Positions 8,624-17,756 of a stretch of DNA of 64,000 nt are shown piece after piece. Numbering within the stretch: position 1 is the stretch's first letter; each line of letters begins with the position of its first letter. Source of the stretch: Chloroflexota bacterium (GTDB lineage Bacteria > Chloroflexota > Anaerolineae > UBA2200); contig JAUWJD010000004.1 in NCBI GenBank assembly GCA_030607875.1, positions 1 through 64,000 on the forward strand, written 5' to 3'. Both the position numbers and the translations under genes were made by a program. The notes under the pieces were generated by a model. The model worked only from the letters and a program-made list of their open reading frames with translations, made no database searches and had not been told where the DNA came from.

Positions 8624-9814
8624 ATGCACATAGTGTTCATCGATTCAATATGCAACCCTCGGAGGCCGGGTGTTGGAGGAGTAAGCGACATCAACTGGTA
8701 TTTGGCCCGCGAACTGGTGCGGGCCAGCGATCGTGTGACAGTGGTTGGTGCCTATGAAGAGGGTGTGACGTCTCCGTATCCTGGGCCCGAGCTGGTAGTA
8801 GCACCTGGAACCGTGGTTCGCCGCAACAACATTGTCAAGCACGTAAGGCGCGCGATGCGGCTTGCCCGTGCCGCAAGGCAAGTCGATTCGGCAGACGTGT
8901 ATCATGTGCCGGACTCTATCACTGTTGCGGCGCTGGCTCTCCTGGGCCCAGGTAATAGAGTAGTCTGGCACGGCCACTCCAACGTCTATCATCATGCACA
9001 GCACGGCATTCCCTGGGACCGGAGCATGTACGAACTCATGCGGTTGGCAACGCACTTTGCTTCCACGCGCATTGCTCGGGTGATTGCCCTGGGCCCTAGC
9101 CTGGTGCCGTGGTGGGAGAGGTCCGGCTTTGCGCGCGAGCGCATTACTGTTGTACCCAACGGCGTCGATCTTAGCGATGAGGCCGCACAAGTATCAGAAC
9201 CGCTGGTTCCGGATTTGTGGAGTGGGCACGAGCACCGTCTGCTCTATGTTGGCCGGTTGTCCGCCGAGAAGGGCGGCTACGGCGAACTGATCGACGCTGT
9301 TGAGGCCCTCAGCAAGAGCATGTCCGTGGGCCTGCTGTTTCTTGGCCACGGTCCTTTGCGCGGTGAGTTGGAGAGAAAAATCGAGGAGCGTGGCCTGGCC
9401 AGGATAGTGGCCTGCATGGGCCACCAGCCGCGAGAGGTTGTGCAGCACGCCTACGCGACCGCAGACCTGGTTGTGCTGCCAAGCCGGGGAGAGATGATGC
9501 CGCGCGTGATGCTGGAGGCGTGGGCAGCAGGCGTGCCGTTTATGGCAAGTGCCGTAGGAGCGATCCCTGACTATTTGGTGGACGGTGAGAACGGGTTCTT
9601 GCTAGCCTCGATTGAGCCGGGCTATCTCGCTTCGAGGCTACGAGAGGCCCTGGGAGACTCCAAGCTGCGGGCGCAGGTAGCTGAACGGGGAAAAGATACA
9701 GCACGGGGAATGTCGTGGACCCACACAGCAGCGCGCTATCGGAAAGTGTATTGCTCTGTGATACGAGATATCGAGACTCAAAGTGGCTCCGTACTGGGCC
9801 GAAACAGGAGGTAG
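8624..9814 (+). CDS. Family 4 glycosyltransferase, paralogue of the preceding gene
   Basis: 396 residues from ATG 8624 (the track starts 21 bases earlier at a TTG). It shares with its upstream neighbour the pattern NPRRPGVGGVSDINWYLARELV. The C-terminal GT4 motif reads LLYVGRLSAEKGGYGELIDAV then VLPSRGEMMPRVMLEAWAAG; here the usual PSxxEGxP is PSRGEMMP, keeping both acidic residues. Retaining transferase of the glycan locus; the donor is not known. A 204-base gap with a dispersed repeat follows it. Confidence 0.85.
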   Translation: MHIVFIDSICNPRRPGVGGVSDINWYLARELVRASDRVTVVGAYEEGVTSPYPGPELVVAPGTVVRRNNIVKHVRRAMRLARAARQVDSADVYHVPDSITVAALALLGPGNRVVWHGHSNVYHHAQHGIPWDRSMYELMRLATHFASTRIARVIALGPSLVPWWERSGFARERITVVPNGVDLSDEAAQVSEPLVPDLWSGHEHRLLYVGRLSAEKGGYGELIDAVEALSKSMSVGLLFLGHGPLRGELERKIEERGLARIVACMGHQPREVVQHAYATADLVVLPSRGEMMPRVMLEAWAAGVPFMASAVGAIPDYLVDGENGFLLASIEPGYLASRLREALGDSKLRAQVAERGKDTARGMSWTHTAARYRKVYCSVIRDIETQSGSVLGRNRR

Positions 9815-9889
9815 CCGGTGGAAAGGCGGGGAAGGATCCTTGTGTGATGAGTTGTTGGCAGTCGGGTCAGCCGTGTATGCTACTGCAGA

Positions 9890-10000
9890 GTACTGCGTCA
9901 ACAGTTCGTCCCGCTCGACGGGACTGCTAAACTCCGGCAGTCGTTTCTATGTGATAATCGAGCCAAAGGGGCTTAGCAACCTTCGGCGCACGAAGCAGTA
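9890..10000 (+). repeat. Dispersed intergenic repeat, copy A
   Basis: The gap before the fucose-synthase gene contains a sequence found again in reverse orientation at 58893-59082. Shared blocks are GTACTGCGTCAACAGTTCGT, CTCGACGGGAYTGCTAAACTC, GCGATAATCGAGCC-like and GCACGAAGCAGTA. Copy A lacks about 80 bases present in copy B between the first and second block. No transposase or terminal inverted repeat is visible. Function unknown. Confidence 0.7.
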
Positions 10001-10015
10001 AGAACAAGGGAGTGA

Positions 10016-11943
<1,928 letters not shown>

Positions 11944-11946
11944 TTA

Positions 11947-11981
11947 CGCATTTCGCATTTCGAAATTGGAATTTGGAACCT
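11947..11981 (+). repeat. Heptamer repeat after wzm
   Basis: Five heptamers (CGCATTT, CGCATTT, CGAAATT, GGAATTT, GGAACCT) fill the gap between the wzm stop and the next start. Confidence 0.75.
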
Positions 11982-11985
11982 GCCC

Positions 11986-12342
11986 ATGGATAAGGCTGAA
12001 CTTGAACAGAGGACCAAGCGCTTTGCTTTGCGTGTCATTCGCTTTGTATCGGATCTGCCAAAAAGCAAGGTGACGAACGTACTGGGTTATCAACTGCTGA
12101 AATCGGCAACCTCCATTGGCGCCAACTACCGTGAGGCCAACCGGGCCGAGTCGCGTAACGACTTTATCCACAAGATCGCCATTGTCGAGAAGGAAGCATC
12201 TGAGACCCAATATTGGCTGGAGCTCCTTGAGGACACCGGCTTGGGTGATTCTCCCGAGCGTCGCTGGCTGCTCCAGGAAAGCGGGGAACTGCTGGCAATC
12301 TTCACGGCATCGGGCAAAACCGCCAAAGCGAGGCGTACCTGA
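11986..12342 (+). CDS. Four-helix-bundle protein of the 23S rRNA intervening-sequence family
   Basis: 118 residues. The sequence matches the S23/IVS-encoded protein pattern: LEQRTKRFALRVIRFVSDLP, then LGYQLLKSATSIGANYREANRAES and FIHKIAIVEKEASETQYWLELL. Members fold as four helices and assemble as pentamers; their function is unsettled. It sits between wzm and a fragment of wzt, flanked on both sides by heptamer repeats, and is not needed for export. It looks like an inserted small cassette. Family call is strong, role unknown. Confidence 0.9.
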   Translation: MDKAELEQRTKRFALRVIRFVSDLPKSKVTNVLGYQLLKSATSIGANYREANRAESRNDFIHKIAIVEKEASETQYWLELLEDTGLGDSPERRWLLQESGELLAIFTASGKTAKARRT

Positions 12343-12389
12343 ATTGCGAATGTGCAATTTCGAAGTTCTAAATCACAAATTCGAGATTC
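12341..12389 (+). repeat. Heptamer repeat after the four-helix-bundle gene
   Basis: Seven heptamers (GAATTGC, GAATGTG, CAATTTC, GAAGTTC, TAAATCA, CAAATTC, GAGATTC) run from the stop codon to the start of a wzt fragment. Confidence 0.75.
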
Positions 12390-12392
12390 TCT

Positions 12393-12448
12393 GAGCCGAC
12401 CGAGGGCTACGCCGAGATCCACGGCCGGGTGGAGATCGAGCAAGTTCG
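12393..12448 (+). pseudogene. Internal wzt fragment
   Basis: GAGCCGACCGAGGGCTACGC and following bases match the wzt segment near 14946 that encodes EPTEGYAEIHGRV. The match then jumps to bases like those near 15078 (GTGGAGATCGAGC). It is a rearranged scrap of a wzt copy lying just upstream of a toxin-antitoxin pair. Confidence 0.7.
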
Positions 12449-12476
12449 AGCAGTGATTTTCAGGGAGGTGTTAGCA

Positions 12477-12701
12477 GTGGATACGCAGACCAAGTCTTCA
12501 GATTTCCAAAGGGTTATCGAAGATGTTGAGACGTTGCCCATTGACGATCAATTGCTACTGATCGAAATCATCCGCCAGCGCTTGATCCAGCATCGGCGTT
12601 CCGAGCTCATTACAGAAGTCGCCGAAGCACGTGAGGCCTACCAGACAGGGAATGTGCGACGAGGCACGGTAGAGGATTTGCTCAAGGAACTGGACACGTG
12701 A
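12477..12701 (+). CDS. Addiction-module-component-like antitoxin
   Basis: 74 residues from GTG 12477, placed 6 bases after GGGAGGTG; the longer track frame (12429) reads into the wzt fragment. Predicted all-helical: FQRVIEDVETLPIDDQLLLIEIIRQRL resembles the short antitoxin-type proteins found next to RelE/YafQ-like toxins, where an N-terminal helical part is followed by a toxin-neutralising tail (here EDLLKELDT). It overlaps the next gene as GTGA, the usual coupling of antitoxin and toxin. Its own DNA-binding ability is not obvious. Confidence 0.75.
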   Translation: MDTQTKSSDFQRVIEDVETLPIDDQLLLIEIIRQRLIQHRRSELITEVAEAREAYQTGNVRRGTVEDLLKELDT

Positions 12702-12982
12702 AGACCCTGGTCTGGAGTTCCAGCTTCATCCGTGCATTTCGGCGTGCGGTCCGCCGACAGCCTGGATTGCGTGCCAGGGCTGTGAATACCCTCCGACAGT
12801 TAGCAGAGGATCCGTTTCACCCTTCGCTGCACAGCCACAAACTGAAAGGGCAAATGGCCGGTGTCTGGGCATGCACGGTGGATTATGACAACCGCATCCT
12901 CTTCGAGTTCGTCGAGAATCCCGAATCGGGTCAAGAGGAAATCCACCTGCTGACAATGGGGACTCACGATGAGGTGTACTAG
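12698..12982 (+). CDS. RelE/YafQ-family toxin (mRNA interferase-like)
   Basis: 94 residues. RelE-fold landmarks are FIRAFRRAVRRQPGLRARAVNTL, HSHKLKGQMAGVWACTVDYDNRILFEF, and the C-terminal LLTMGTHDEVY. This last motif and the VDYDNRI strand are typical of the plasmid-stabilisation type II toxins that cut mRNA on the ribosome. It is coupled to the antitoxin upstream by a 4-base overlap. A truncated copy of the wzt start follows 25 bases after its stop. Confidence 0.88.
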   Translation: MKTLVWSSSFIRAFRRAVRRQPGLRARAVNTLRQLAEDPFHPSLHSHKLKGQMAGVWACTVDYDNRILFEFVENPESGQEEIHLLTMGTHDEVY

Positions 12983-13007
12983 ATGATTGGGTGGGACCAG
13001 GAGGACC

Positions 13008-13066
13008 GTGACCGACATCGTCATCCGTGTTGAAAACCTGAGCAAACGCTGCCGCAGACTGCGTTC
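13008..13066 (+). pseudogene. wzt 5' stub 1
   Basis: GTGACCGACATCGTCATCCG and following bases encode VTDIVIRVENLSKRCRRLRS, clearly the wzt N-terminus (MTNIAIRVENLSKRY). The 22 codons between KRYR and RRLR of the full gene are missing. It then runs into AACGTTNN octamers. Confidence 0.88.
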
Positions 13067-13098
13067 AACGTTCCAACGTTCTAACGTTCAAACGTTCC
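13067..13098 (+). repeat. AACGTTNN octamer repeat after wzt stub 1
   Basis: Four exact octamers: AACGTTCC, AACGTTCT, AACGTTCA, AACGTTCC. Confidence 0.9.
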
Positions 13099-13152
13099 AG
13101 GGATATGGCCTCTCAGCAAAAGTCCTTGGGAAAAACAAAGGAGGTGTGAGCG

Positions 13153-13413
13153 ATGGGTACAATGGTCCTGGAAATCCCCGATGAACTGGCTAAAGCTCTT
13201 CGCGTGCCACCCGAGGAGAGATTGCCTCGATTGTGCCGCGAACTGGCGGTGCGGTTGTATCAAAAGGGCTTGTTGTCTTTCGGCAAGGCTCGCGAGTTGG
13301 CCGGGATGAGCAAATGGGAATTCCACGTCTTATTAGGCGAGGAAGGGATCGTCCGCCGCTATGACGTGGAAGAGTTGGAAGAAGATTTGAGGACATTGGA
13401 GGCTCTCGCTTGA
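13153..13413 (+). CDS. UPF0175-family antitoxin
   Basis: 86 residues from ATG 13153, 6 bases after AAAGGAGGTG, a perfect ribosome binding site. The sequence LYQKGLLSFGKARELAGMSKWEFHVLLGEEGI is the helix-turn-helix-like core of the UPF0175 family. These proteins occur with DUF3368/PIN-like toxins, as here. Likely binds DNA and neutralises its partner. It overlaps the next gene by TTGA. Confidence 0.9.
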   Translation: MGTMVLEIPDELAKALRVPPEERLPRLCRELAVRLYQKGLLSFGKARELAGMSKWEFHVLLGEEGIVRRYDVEELEEDLRTLEALA

Positions 13414-13907
13414 AAGCAGTGGCGAATTCGTCTGTCCTCATCGCTCTGAGCAGGATTGGGCAACTTGAGCTGTTATCCCGCCGATTCCCAGAGGGCCTCC
13501 TCATCCCTCGAGCTGTTTGGCGTGAGGTTGTGGAAGCAGGGAAGGGACAACCTGGGGCGGCAGAGGTTGCGGCCGCCTCATGGATCACGGTGTACGCGGT
13601 GAAAGATCAGAATATAGTATCTCTACTCCGCACAGAGTTGGATGAAGGGGAGGCGGAAGCAATTGCCCTGGGCCATGAGCAACAAGCAGAGGTGGTCTTG
13701 CTGGATGAAAAGGATGCTCGTCGAGCTGCGCGACGGCTGGGCCTGGCCGTTCTGGGTACGGTGGGTGTCCTGATCTGGGCTAAACGTGCTGGGCTGATCG
13801 CCAGCCTTCGAGACCAATTGGATGTGTTGCAGACGCAGGGGAAGTTTCGCCTGAGCGCGGCCGTTTATGAAAAAGCCTTGCGCGTTGTGGGGGAAGTTGA
13901 ATCATGA
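13410..13907 (+). CDS. DUF3368 PIN-like toxin
   Basis: 165 residues starting at TTG 13410 overlapping the antitoxin stop, with GGAGG 7 bases before. PIN-fold landmarks: VANSSVLIALSRIGQLELL (usual first acidic position is here N), LDEGEAEAIALGHE with conserved acidic residues, VVLLDEKDARRAARRLGL and GTVGVLIWAK. These match the DUF3368 nuclease family partnered with UPF0175. The loss of an Asp at the first position (VANSS rather than VxDSS) might weaken metal binding. Its stop codon TGA is embedded in the ATGA start of the second wzt stub. Confidence 0.88.
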   Translation: MKAVANSSVLIALSRIGQLELLSRRFPEGLLIPRAVWREVVEAGKGQPGAAEVAAASWITVYAVKDQNIVSLLRTELDEGEAEAIALGHEQQAEVVLLDEKDARRAARRLGLAVLGTVGVLIWAKRAGLIASLRDQLDVLQTQGKFRLSAAVYEKALRVVGEVES

Positions 13908-14074
13908 CCAACGTCGCCATCCGCGTCGAGAACCTGAGCAAACGCTATCCCAGACTTGGAAGAATCTCGAATTTGGGATTGCGAATTGCGAATCGTGAAG
14001 TGGACAATCCGAAATCCGAAATCCACAATCCGCAATTCATTTGCGCCCCCAAGACGTCTCCTTTGAGGAGGTGA
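13904..14074 (+). pseudogene. wzt 5' stub 2 with interior scrap
   Basis: ATGACCAACGTCGCCATCCG and following bases encode MTNVAIRVENLSKRYPRLGR, the wzt start, with the same 22-codon deletion as the other stubs. Heptamers replace the octamers found in the other stubs. After them, bases 14037-14066 (TTCATTTGCGCCCCCAAGAC and on) resemble the wzt segment encoding FIWALKDVSFEV but shifted in frame. The stub starts as ATGA on the preceding toxin's stop. Confidence 0.85.
13962..14038 (+). repeat. GAAATCC/GAATTGC heptamer repeat within wzt stub 2
   Basis: Eleven units of period 7 (GAATCTC, GAATTTG, GGATTGC, GAATTGC, GAATCGT, GAAGTGG, ACAATCC, GAAATCC twice, ACAATCC, GCAATTC). They occupy the same place in the wzt copy that AACGTT octamers occupy in the intact gene. 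Confidence 0.9.
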
Positions 14075-14078
14075 CAGC

Positions 14079-14327
14079 ATGTTGTTGCAGTACATTCAGA
14101 CCGCACTGGAATGTGCCCATTATGAAATCATCGAAGACGAAGAACCGTTTTATGGCCAAGTACCACCGCTAGCCGGGGTCTGGGCGACCGGTAAGACTCT
14201 GGAAGAATGTCGTCGCCAGCTGGCCGAGGCAATTGAGGACTGGGTGCTGTTTAGCATTGCCAAGGGATTGCCGATACCGGCTCTAGGGCAGGTAGTCATC
14301 CACCTGCCAGAGACGGCGCCAGCCTAG
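14079..14327 (+). CDS. HicB-like antitoxin
   Basis: 82 residues from ATG 14079, 5 bases after GAGGAGGTG. The fold pattern is that of HicB: YEIIEDEEPFYGQVPPLAGVWATGKTLEECRRQLAEAIEDWV is the partial RNase-H-like domain with the P-x-x-G-V-x-A-x-G-x-T-x-E-E-C motif. A C-terminal DNA-binding domain is absent, as in many short HicB proteins. It ends directly at the HicA start. Antitoxin to the next gene. Confidence 0.9.
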   Translation: MLLQYIQTALECAHYEIIEDEEPFYGQVPPLAGVWATGKTLEECRRQLAEAIEDWVLFSIAKGLPIPALGQVVIHLPETAPA

Positions 14328-14549
14328 ATGCCGCGTCTCACGCCTGTTTCACGTCGTGAACTGATTCAGCGTCTGCAAAGGCTGAGGTTTGAAGGTCCCT
14401 ACACAGGTGGGCGGCACCAGTTTATGCTCCGCGGGGAGCACCGCTTGATTCTGCCCAACCCGCATCGGGAAGAGATCAGCACAGACCTGTTGGCTCGGCT
14501 TCTGCGACAGTCCGGCATTACACGAGAAGAATGGCAATCCTCGTCTTGA
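14328..14549 (+). CDS. HicA-like toxin
   Basis: 73 residues, double-stranded-RNA-binding-like fold. Landmarks are SRRELIQRLQRLRFEGPYTGGRHQFML with the catalytic His in GGRHQFM, and the C-terminal LLRQSGITREEW. HicA toxins cleave mRNA. It abuts the HicB gene with no gap. The third wzt stub starts 7 bases after the stop. Confidence 0.9.
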   Translation: MPRLTPVSRRELIQRLQRLRFEGPYTGGRHQFMLRGEHRLILPNPHREEISTDLLARLLRQSGITREEWQSSS

Positions 14550-14556
14550 GGCATTT

Positions 14557-14658
14557 ATGACCAACATCGCCATCCGTGTTGAGAACCTGAGCAAACGCTA
14601 CCGCAGACTGCGTTTCAACGTTCTAACGTTCAAACGTTCCAACGTGATAACGTTATGA
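14557..14658 (+). pseudogene. wzt 5' stub 3, a 33-codon leader overlapping wzt
   Basis: ATG 14557 opens MTNIAIRVENLSKRYRRLRFN, identical to the wzt start through KRYR and carrying the same deletion as stub 1. It reads through AACGTTNN octamers to a TGA at 14656 that overlaps the true wzt ATG at 14655. It may still act as a coupled leader ORF. Confidence 0.88.
14617..14656 (+). repeat. AACGTTNN octamer repeat touching the wzt start
   Basis: Five units (AACGTTCT, AACGTTCA, AACGTTCC, AACGTGAT, AACGTTAT). The last unit supplies the A and T of the wzt start codon. Confidence 0.88.
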
Positions 14659-15941
14659 CCAACATCGCCATCCGCGTCGAGAACCTGAGCAAACGCTACC
14701 GCATCGGCGAGCGCGAGCCCTACGGGGCTCTCCGCGACGTGCTCACCAATGCCATGACCGCTCCCTTCCGCAGACTGCGTTCAACGCTCCAACGTTCCAA
14801 CGTTGAAACGTTCAAACGTTCCAACGAATTCATCTGGGCCTTGAAAGACGTCTCTTTCGAGGTCAAACGCGGCGAGGTCATCGGCATCATCGGCCGCAAC
14901 GGTGCGGGCAAGACCACGCTGTTAAAGATCCTCTCGCGCATCACCGAGCCCACGGAGGGCTATGCCGAAATCCACGGCCGCGTGGGCTCCTTGCTGGAGG
15001 TGGGCACCGGCTTCCACCCCGAGCTGACCGGGCGGGAGAACGTGTACCTCAACGGCGCCATCCTGGGGATGAGGAAGGTGGAGATCGAGCGCAAGTTCGA
15101 CGAAATTGTGGCTTTTGCCGAGATCGAGAGGTTCCTGGATACGCCAGTCAAGCGTTACTCCAGCGGCATGTTCGTGCGCCTGGCCTTTGCCGTGGCCGCG
15201 CACCTGGAGCCGGAGATCCTGCTGGTGGACGAGGTGCTCGCCGTGGGGGATGCGGCCTTCCAGAAGAAGTGCCTGGGGAAGATGGGGGATGTGGCCAAGG
15301 AAGGGAGAACAGTTCTGTTTGTGAGCCATCAGATGAACGCGATCCGGACGCTGTGCCGTAAATGCTTGTTGCTCACACAAGGCAAGATCACCGATTATGG
15401 CGATGTTGAGCGTGTTATCCCTAGATATTTGCAGCTGGATTCGACTGAGAACGAATGGATCTCTGATGGTAAGTCACGGGTCAGCAACCCCTACTTCAAT
15501 CCTACACGCTTTGCAATCGTTGACCGACAGCTCAACTGCATTTCGCGAGCGATTAGGGCAGACGAGGAATTTGGCGTTCTAATCGAAGGTGTCACAGATA
15601 GTATCAATATCTCACTCACGGTTGGATTCGCGGTTTACGCCGCGAGCGGGGAATTGTTGTTTTGGGCATTGCATACTGACAGAAAACCTGAGATGTGGCC
15701 GGCGATCAGGACAGGGCACAATAAGCTTGTTTGCTGGATTCCGAGGCATTTTGTAAATGAGGGTGACTATAGGATTGAGCTCATCGTGAGTCTGCACTAT
15801 GTAGCTTGGCTCAGTCAGCCCGGAGTGAATGCGCCTTCAGTTCATATTGCTGTGAGAGGTGGCTTGAGCGAATCGCCGTACTGGATGATGGCGCGTCCAG
15901 GCCTCCTGGCACCCGTACTTCCATTCACATCCATTGGGTGA
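14655..15941 (+). CDS. wzt: Polysaccharide export ABC ATPase with C-terminal glycan-binding domain (Wzt)
   Basis: 428 residues. Residues 1-245 form the ATPase: Walker A GRNGAGKTT near 81, signature YSSGMFVRLAF near 171, Walker B ILLVDEVLAVGD near 190, and the switch histidine in VLFVSHQMNAI. Residues 265-428 form a beta-rich Wzt_C-type domain that reads the chain terminus and commits it to export. It pairs with Wzm (11023). In the variable linker after the first strand, octamer repeats encode RSTLQRSNVETFKRSN, an in-frame low-complexity insertion. Three truncated copies of its 5' end lie upstream between toxin-antitoxin pairs. Confidence 0.93.
   Translation: MTNIAIRVENLSKRYRIGEREPYGALRDVLTNAMTAPFRRLRSTLQRSNVETFKRSNEFIWALKDVSFEVKRGEVIGIIGRNGAGKTTLLKILSRITEPTEGYAEIHGRVGSLLEVGTGFHPELTGRENVYLNGAILGMRKVEIERKFDEIVAFAEIERFLDTPVKRYSSGMFVRLAFAVAAHLEPEILLVDEVLAVGDAAFQKKCLGKMGDVAKEGRTVLFVSHQMNAIRTLCRKCLLLTQGKITDYGDVERVIPRYLQLDSTENEWISDGKSRVSNPYFNPTRFAIVDRQLNCISRAIRADEEFGVLIEGVTDSINISLTVGFAVYAASGELLFWALHTDRKPEMWPAIRTGHNKLVCWIPRHFVNEGDYRIELIVSLHYVAWLSQPGVNAPSVHIAVRGGLSESPYWMMARPGLLAPVLPFTSIG
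14783..14822 (+). repeat. AACGTTNN octamer repeat inside wzt
   Basis: Five units (AACGCTCC, AACGTTCC, AACGTTGA, AACGTTCA, AACGTTCC) are translated in frame within the ATPase linker. Confidence 0.9.
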
Positions 15942-15945
15942 AACC

Positions 15946-16599
15946 ATGAAAGCGCTCAAAGCTGTTGTAAAGCGAACCATTCTTGGTAGGATCTGGGGGG
16001 AGCTGAGACGAGCTATGGAAAGCGCAAGAGAGGTCAGGCGTTGGGAAAAGTCTGGGAGGCCTGTTCCGCCCCCGCATCCGGTCAAAGTTCGAACTGTTAA
16101 GGCTTATGCGGCGCGCTTTGGCACGCCAGTATTAGTTGAAACCGGCACTTATTATGGAGACATGGTCTTTGCGGTGAGAAGCATCTTCCGCACGATTCTG
16201 TCAATAGAGCTAGACGAGGATCTCTACCGGAAGGCAAAGGCAAGGTTCGCGCACTTTGGGCATATCCACATCATGTCTGGAGATAGTGGCAGAGTGTTGC
16301 CCAAAATACTGCCAGGGATCAACCAGCGATGCCTATTCTGGTTGGACGCCCACTATTCGGGCGGAGTCAGCGCCCGAGGCAACACGGACACGCCGATTAT
16401 GGAGGAACTGCAGCACATTCTGGCGTATCCCGTCATCGATCCTGTCATACTGATTGATGACGCGCGTCTTTGTGTGGGCCGAGCCAGCTATCCAACTCTC
16501 GATGAGTTGCGTAGATTCGTTTCTTGCGTACGTCCGGATTGGGTTTTTGAAGTTCGAGACGACATCGTCCGGATCCATAGACCCTCTCAGATCTTATGA
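15946..16599 (+). CDS. Probable class I methyltransferase of glycan loci
   Basis: 217 residues from ATG 15946 (GGGTGA upstream); the track start at TTG 15934 overlaps wzt. The pattern LVETGTYYGDMVFAVRSIF then ILSIELDEDLYRKAKARF is a Rossmann SAM-binding core (ETGTYYGD in place of ExGxGxG), and FWLDAHYSGG with an acid and His is frequent in uncharacterised methyltransferase-like proteins of O-antigen loci. The last strand motif is PVILIDDARL. It overlaps the next gene as ATGA. Fold is likely, substrate unknown. Confidence 0.65.
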   Translation: MKALKAVVKRTILGRIWGELRRAMESAREVRRWEKSGRPVPPPHPVKVRTVKAYAARFGTPVLVETGTYYGDMVFAVRSIFRTILSIELDEDLYRKAKARFAHFGHIHIMSGDSGRVLPKILPGINQRCLFWLDAHYSGGVSARGNTDTPIMEELQHILAYPVIDPVILIDDARLCVGRASYPTLDELRRFVSCVRPDWVFEVRDDIVRIHRPSQIL

Positions 16600-17384
16600 G
16601 TACCCCTGTGGCTCTCATCAAGCGTGTGCTCAAGACCACACCAGCGGCCCAAGGTATCAAGCGGTGCGTATCTCAACTCGTGGCGCAGCTTCGTTTTCAG
16701 CAGGAGTTCATGAGATTCAAGAGCCTAGCTTCTAGGAGTGCAACCCAGCGTTTTACCGTTCGCTGGCAAGACCGATACCCGTGTCTAGGTGACAAGACCG
16801 CCATCACCGGGTTCGATCACCATTACATTTACCACACAGCCTGGGCGGCGCGAATTGTGGCCCAAACCCGTCCGGTGCGCCATGTAGATATTTCCTCTAG
16901 TTTGTACTTCTGCGCTTTGGTTTCCGCCTTCATCCCGGTCCAGTTCTACGAGTACCGCCCTGCTGACCTCCACCTAGGCAATCTGTCCTCCGAACTCGCT
17001 GACCTGCTGGCCTTGCCGTTTGCCAATGCCAGCATTAATTCGCTTTCTTGTATGCACGTGGTTGAGCACATTGGCCTTGGGCGCTACGGTGACCCACTCG
17101 ATCCGGACGGTGATTTGAAAGCGATAGCCGAACTCAAGCGGGTGCTGGCAAATGGAGGTTCGTTGTTGTTCGTCGTCCCGGTTGGCAAACCCAAAATCAT
17201 GTTCAATGCACATCGCATTTATTCCTACTCCCAGATCGCCAGCGCTTTTGCAGACCTGCAATTGCAGCAATTCGCCCTGATCACCGACAATGGACAAGAA
17301 GGCCTGATAGAGAACGCTCCTACTGAAATGGCGGATGCTCAAACGTATGGCTGCGGGTGTTTTTGGTTCACCCGGCGTGATTGA
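16596..17384 (+). CDS. DUF268 methyltransferase-like protein
   Basis: 262 residues. The segment SLSCMHVVEHIGLGRYGDPLDPDGDLKAIAELKRVL followed by GGSLLFVVPVGKPKIMFNAHRIYSY is the hallmark of DUF268, a family related to class I methyltransferases and common in surface-polysaccharide loci. The N-terminal region has HVDISSSLYFCALVSAF where the nucleotide-binding strand would be. It is coupled to the gene before it. No proven reaction is known to me for this family. Confidence 0.8.
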   Translation: MSTPVALIKRVLKTTPAAQGIKRCVSQLVAQLRFQQEFMRFKSLASRSATQRFTVRWQDRYPCLGDKTAITGFDHHYIYHTAWAARIVAQTRPVRHVDISSSLYFCALVSAFIPVQFYEYRPADLHLGNLSSELADLLALPFANASINSLSCMHVVEHIGLGRYGDPLDPDGDLKAIAELKRVLANGGSLLFVVPVGKPKIMFNAHRIYSYSQIASAFADLQLQQFALITDNGQEGLIENAPTEMADAQTYGCGCFWFTRRD

Positions 17385-17756
17385 CTCAACGCACCTTGCC
17401 CGCCACTGGGCGCTGACCATTTTCTAGAGAAACTGTCTCATGCTCAGCAACGGGTGCTGTCCATATGAGACGTGCCTGGCTTCCATGGAAAAACTGGGGT
17501 TTCGAGAATTAGGGATAGTGACAAATGTCCCCATATGGGTTTTTATCAAAACAGTACTTGGGTATCTACAGTATTCAGGTGGAAGCATGTAAGTTGCCCC
17601 CTTATCCTCCATACGAAAGGCAGCTTGAAGCTGCTAAAGAATTCGTAGAGTTGAGTCTGGTAGATCGTCGTGTACCATCTGAAATGAGGCTGTTGGATTT
17701 GTGGCTTCAGGAGCTAACCCGAAAGAAGTCTGTTGGTTAGGGGATTGGAGTGTTCA
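17385..17756 (+). other. Decayed coding-like stretch between DUF268 and fucosyltransferase genes
   Basis: 372 bases without a convincing gene. A 35-codon frame (MEKLGFRELGIVTNVPIW...) from about 17486 ends in the middle, and an overlapping frame (17525-17740, 71 codons) continues with LPPYPPYERQLEAAKEFVELSL. Together they look like a frameshifted end of some protein, but I cannot name it. It is less GC-rich than its upstream neighbours, like the fucosyltransferase that follows. Confidence 0.35.

Noticed and set aside
12393-14658. Insertion sequence or transposon between wzm and wzt
   Set aside because: No transposase, terminal inverted repeats or target duplication is visible; only TA genes, wzt pieces and short repeats.
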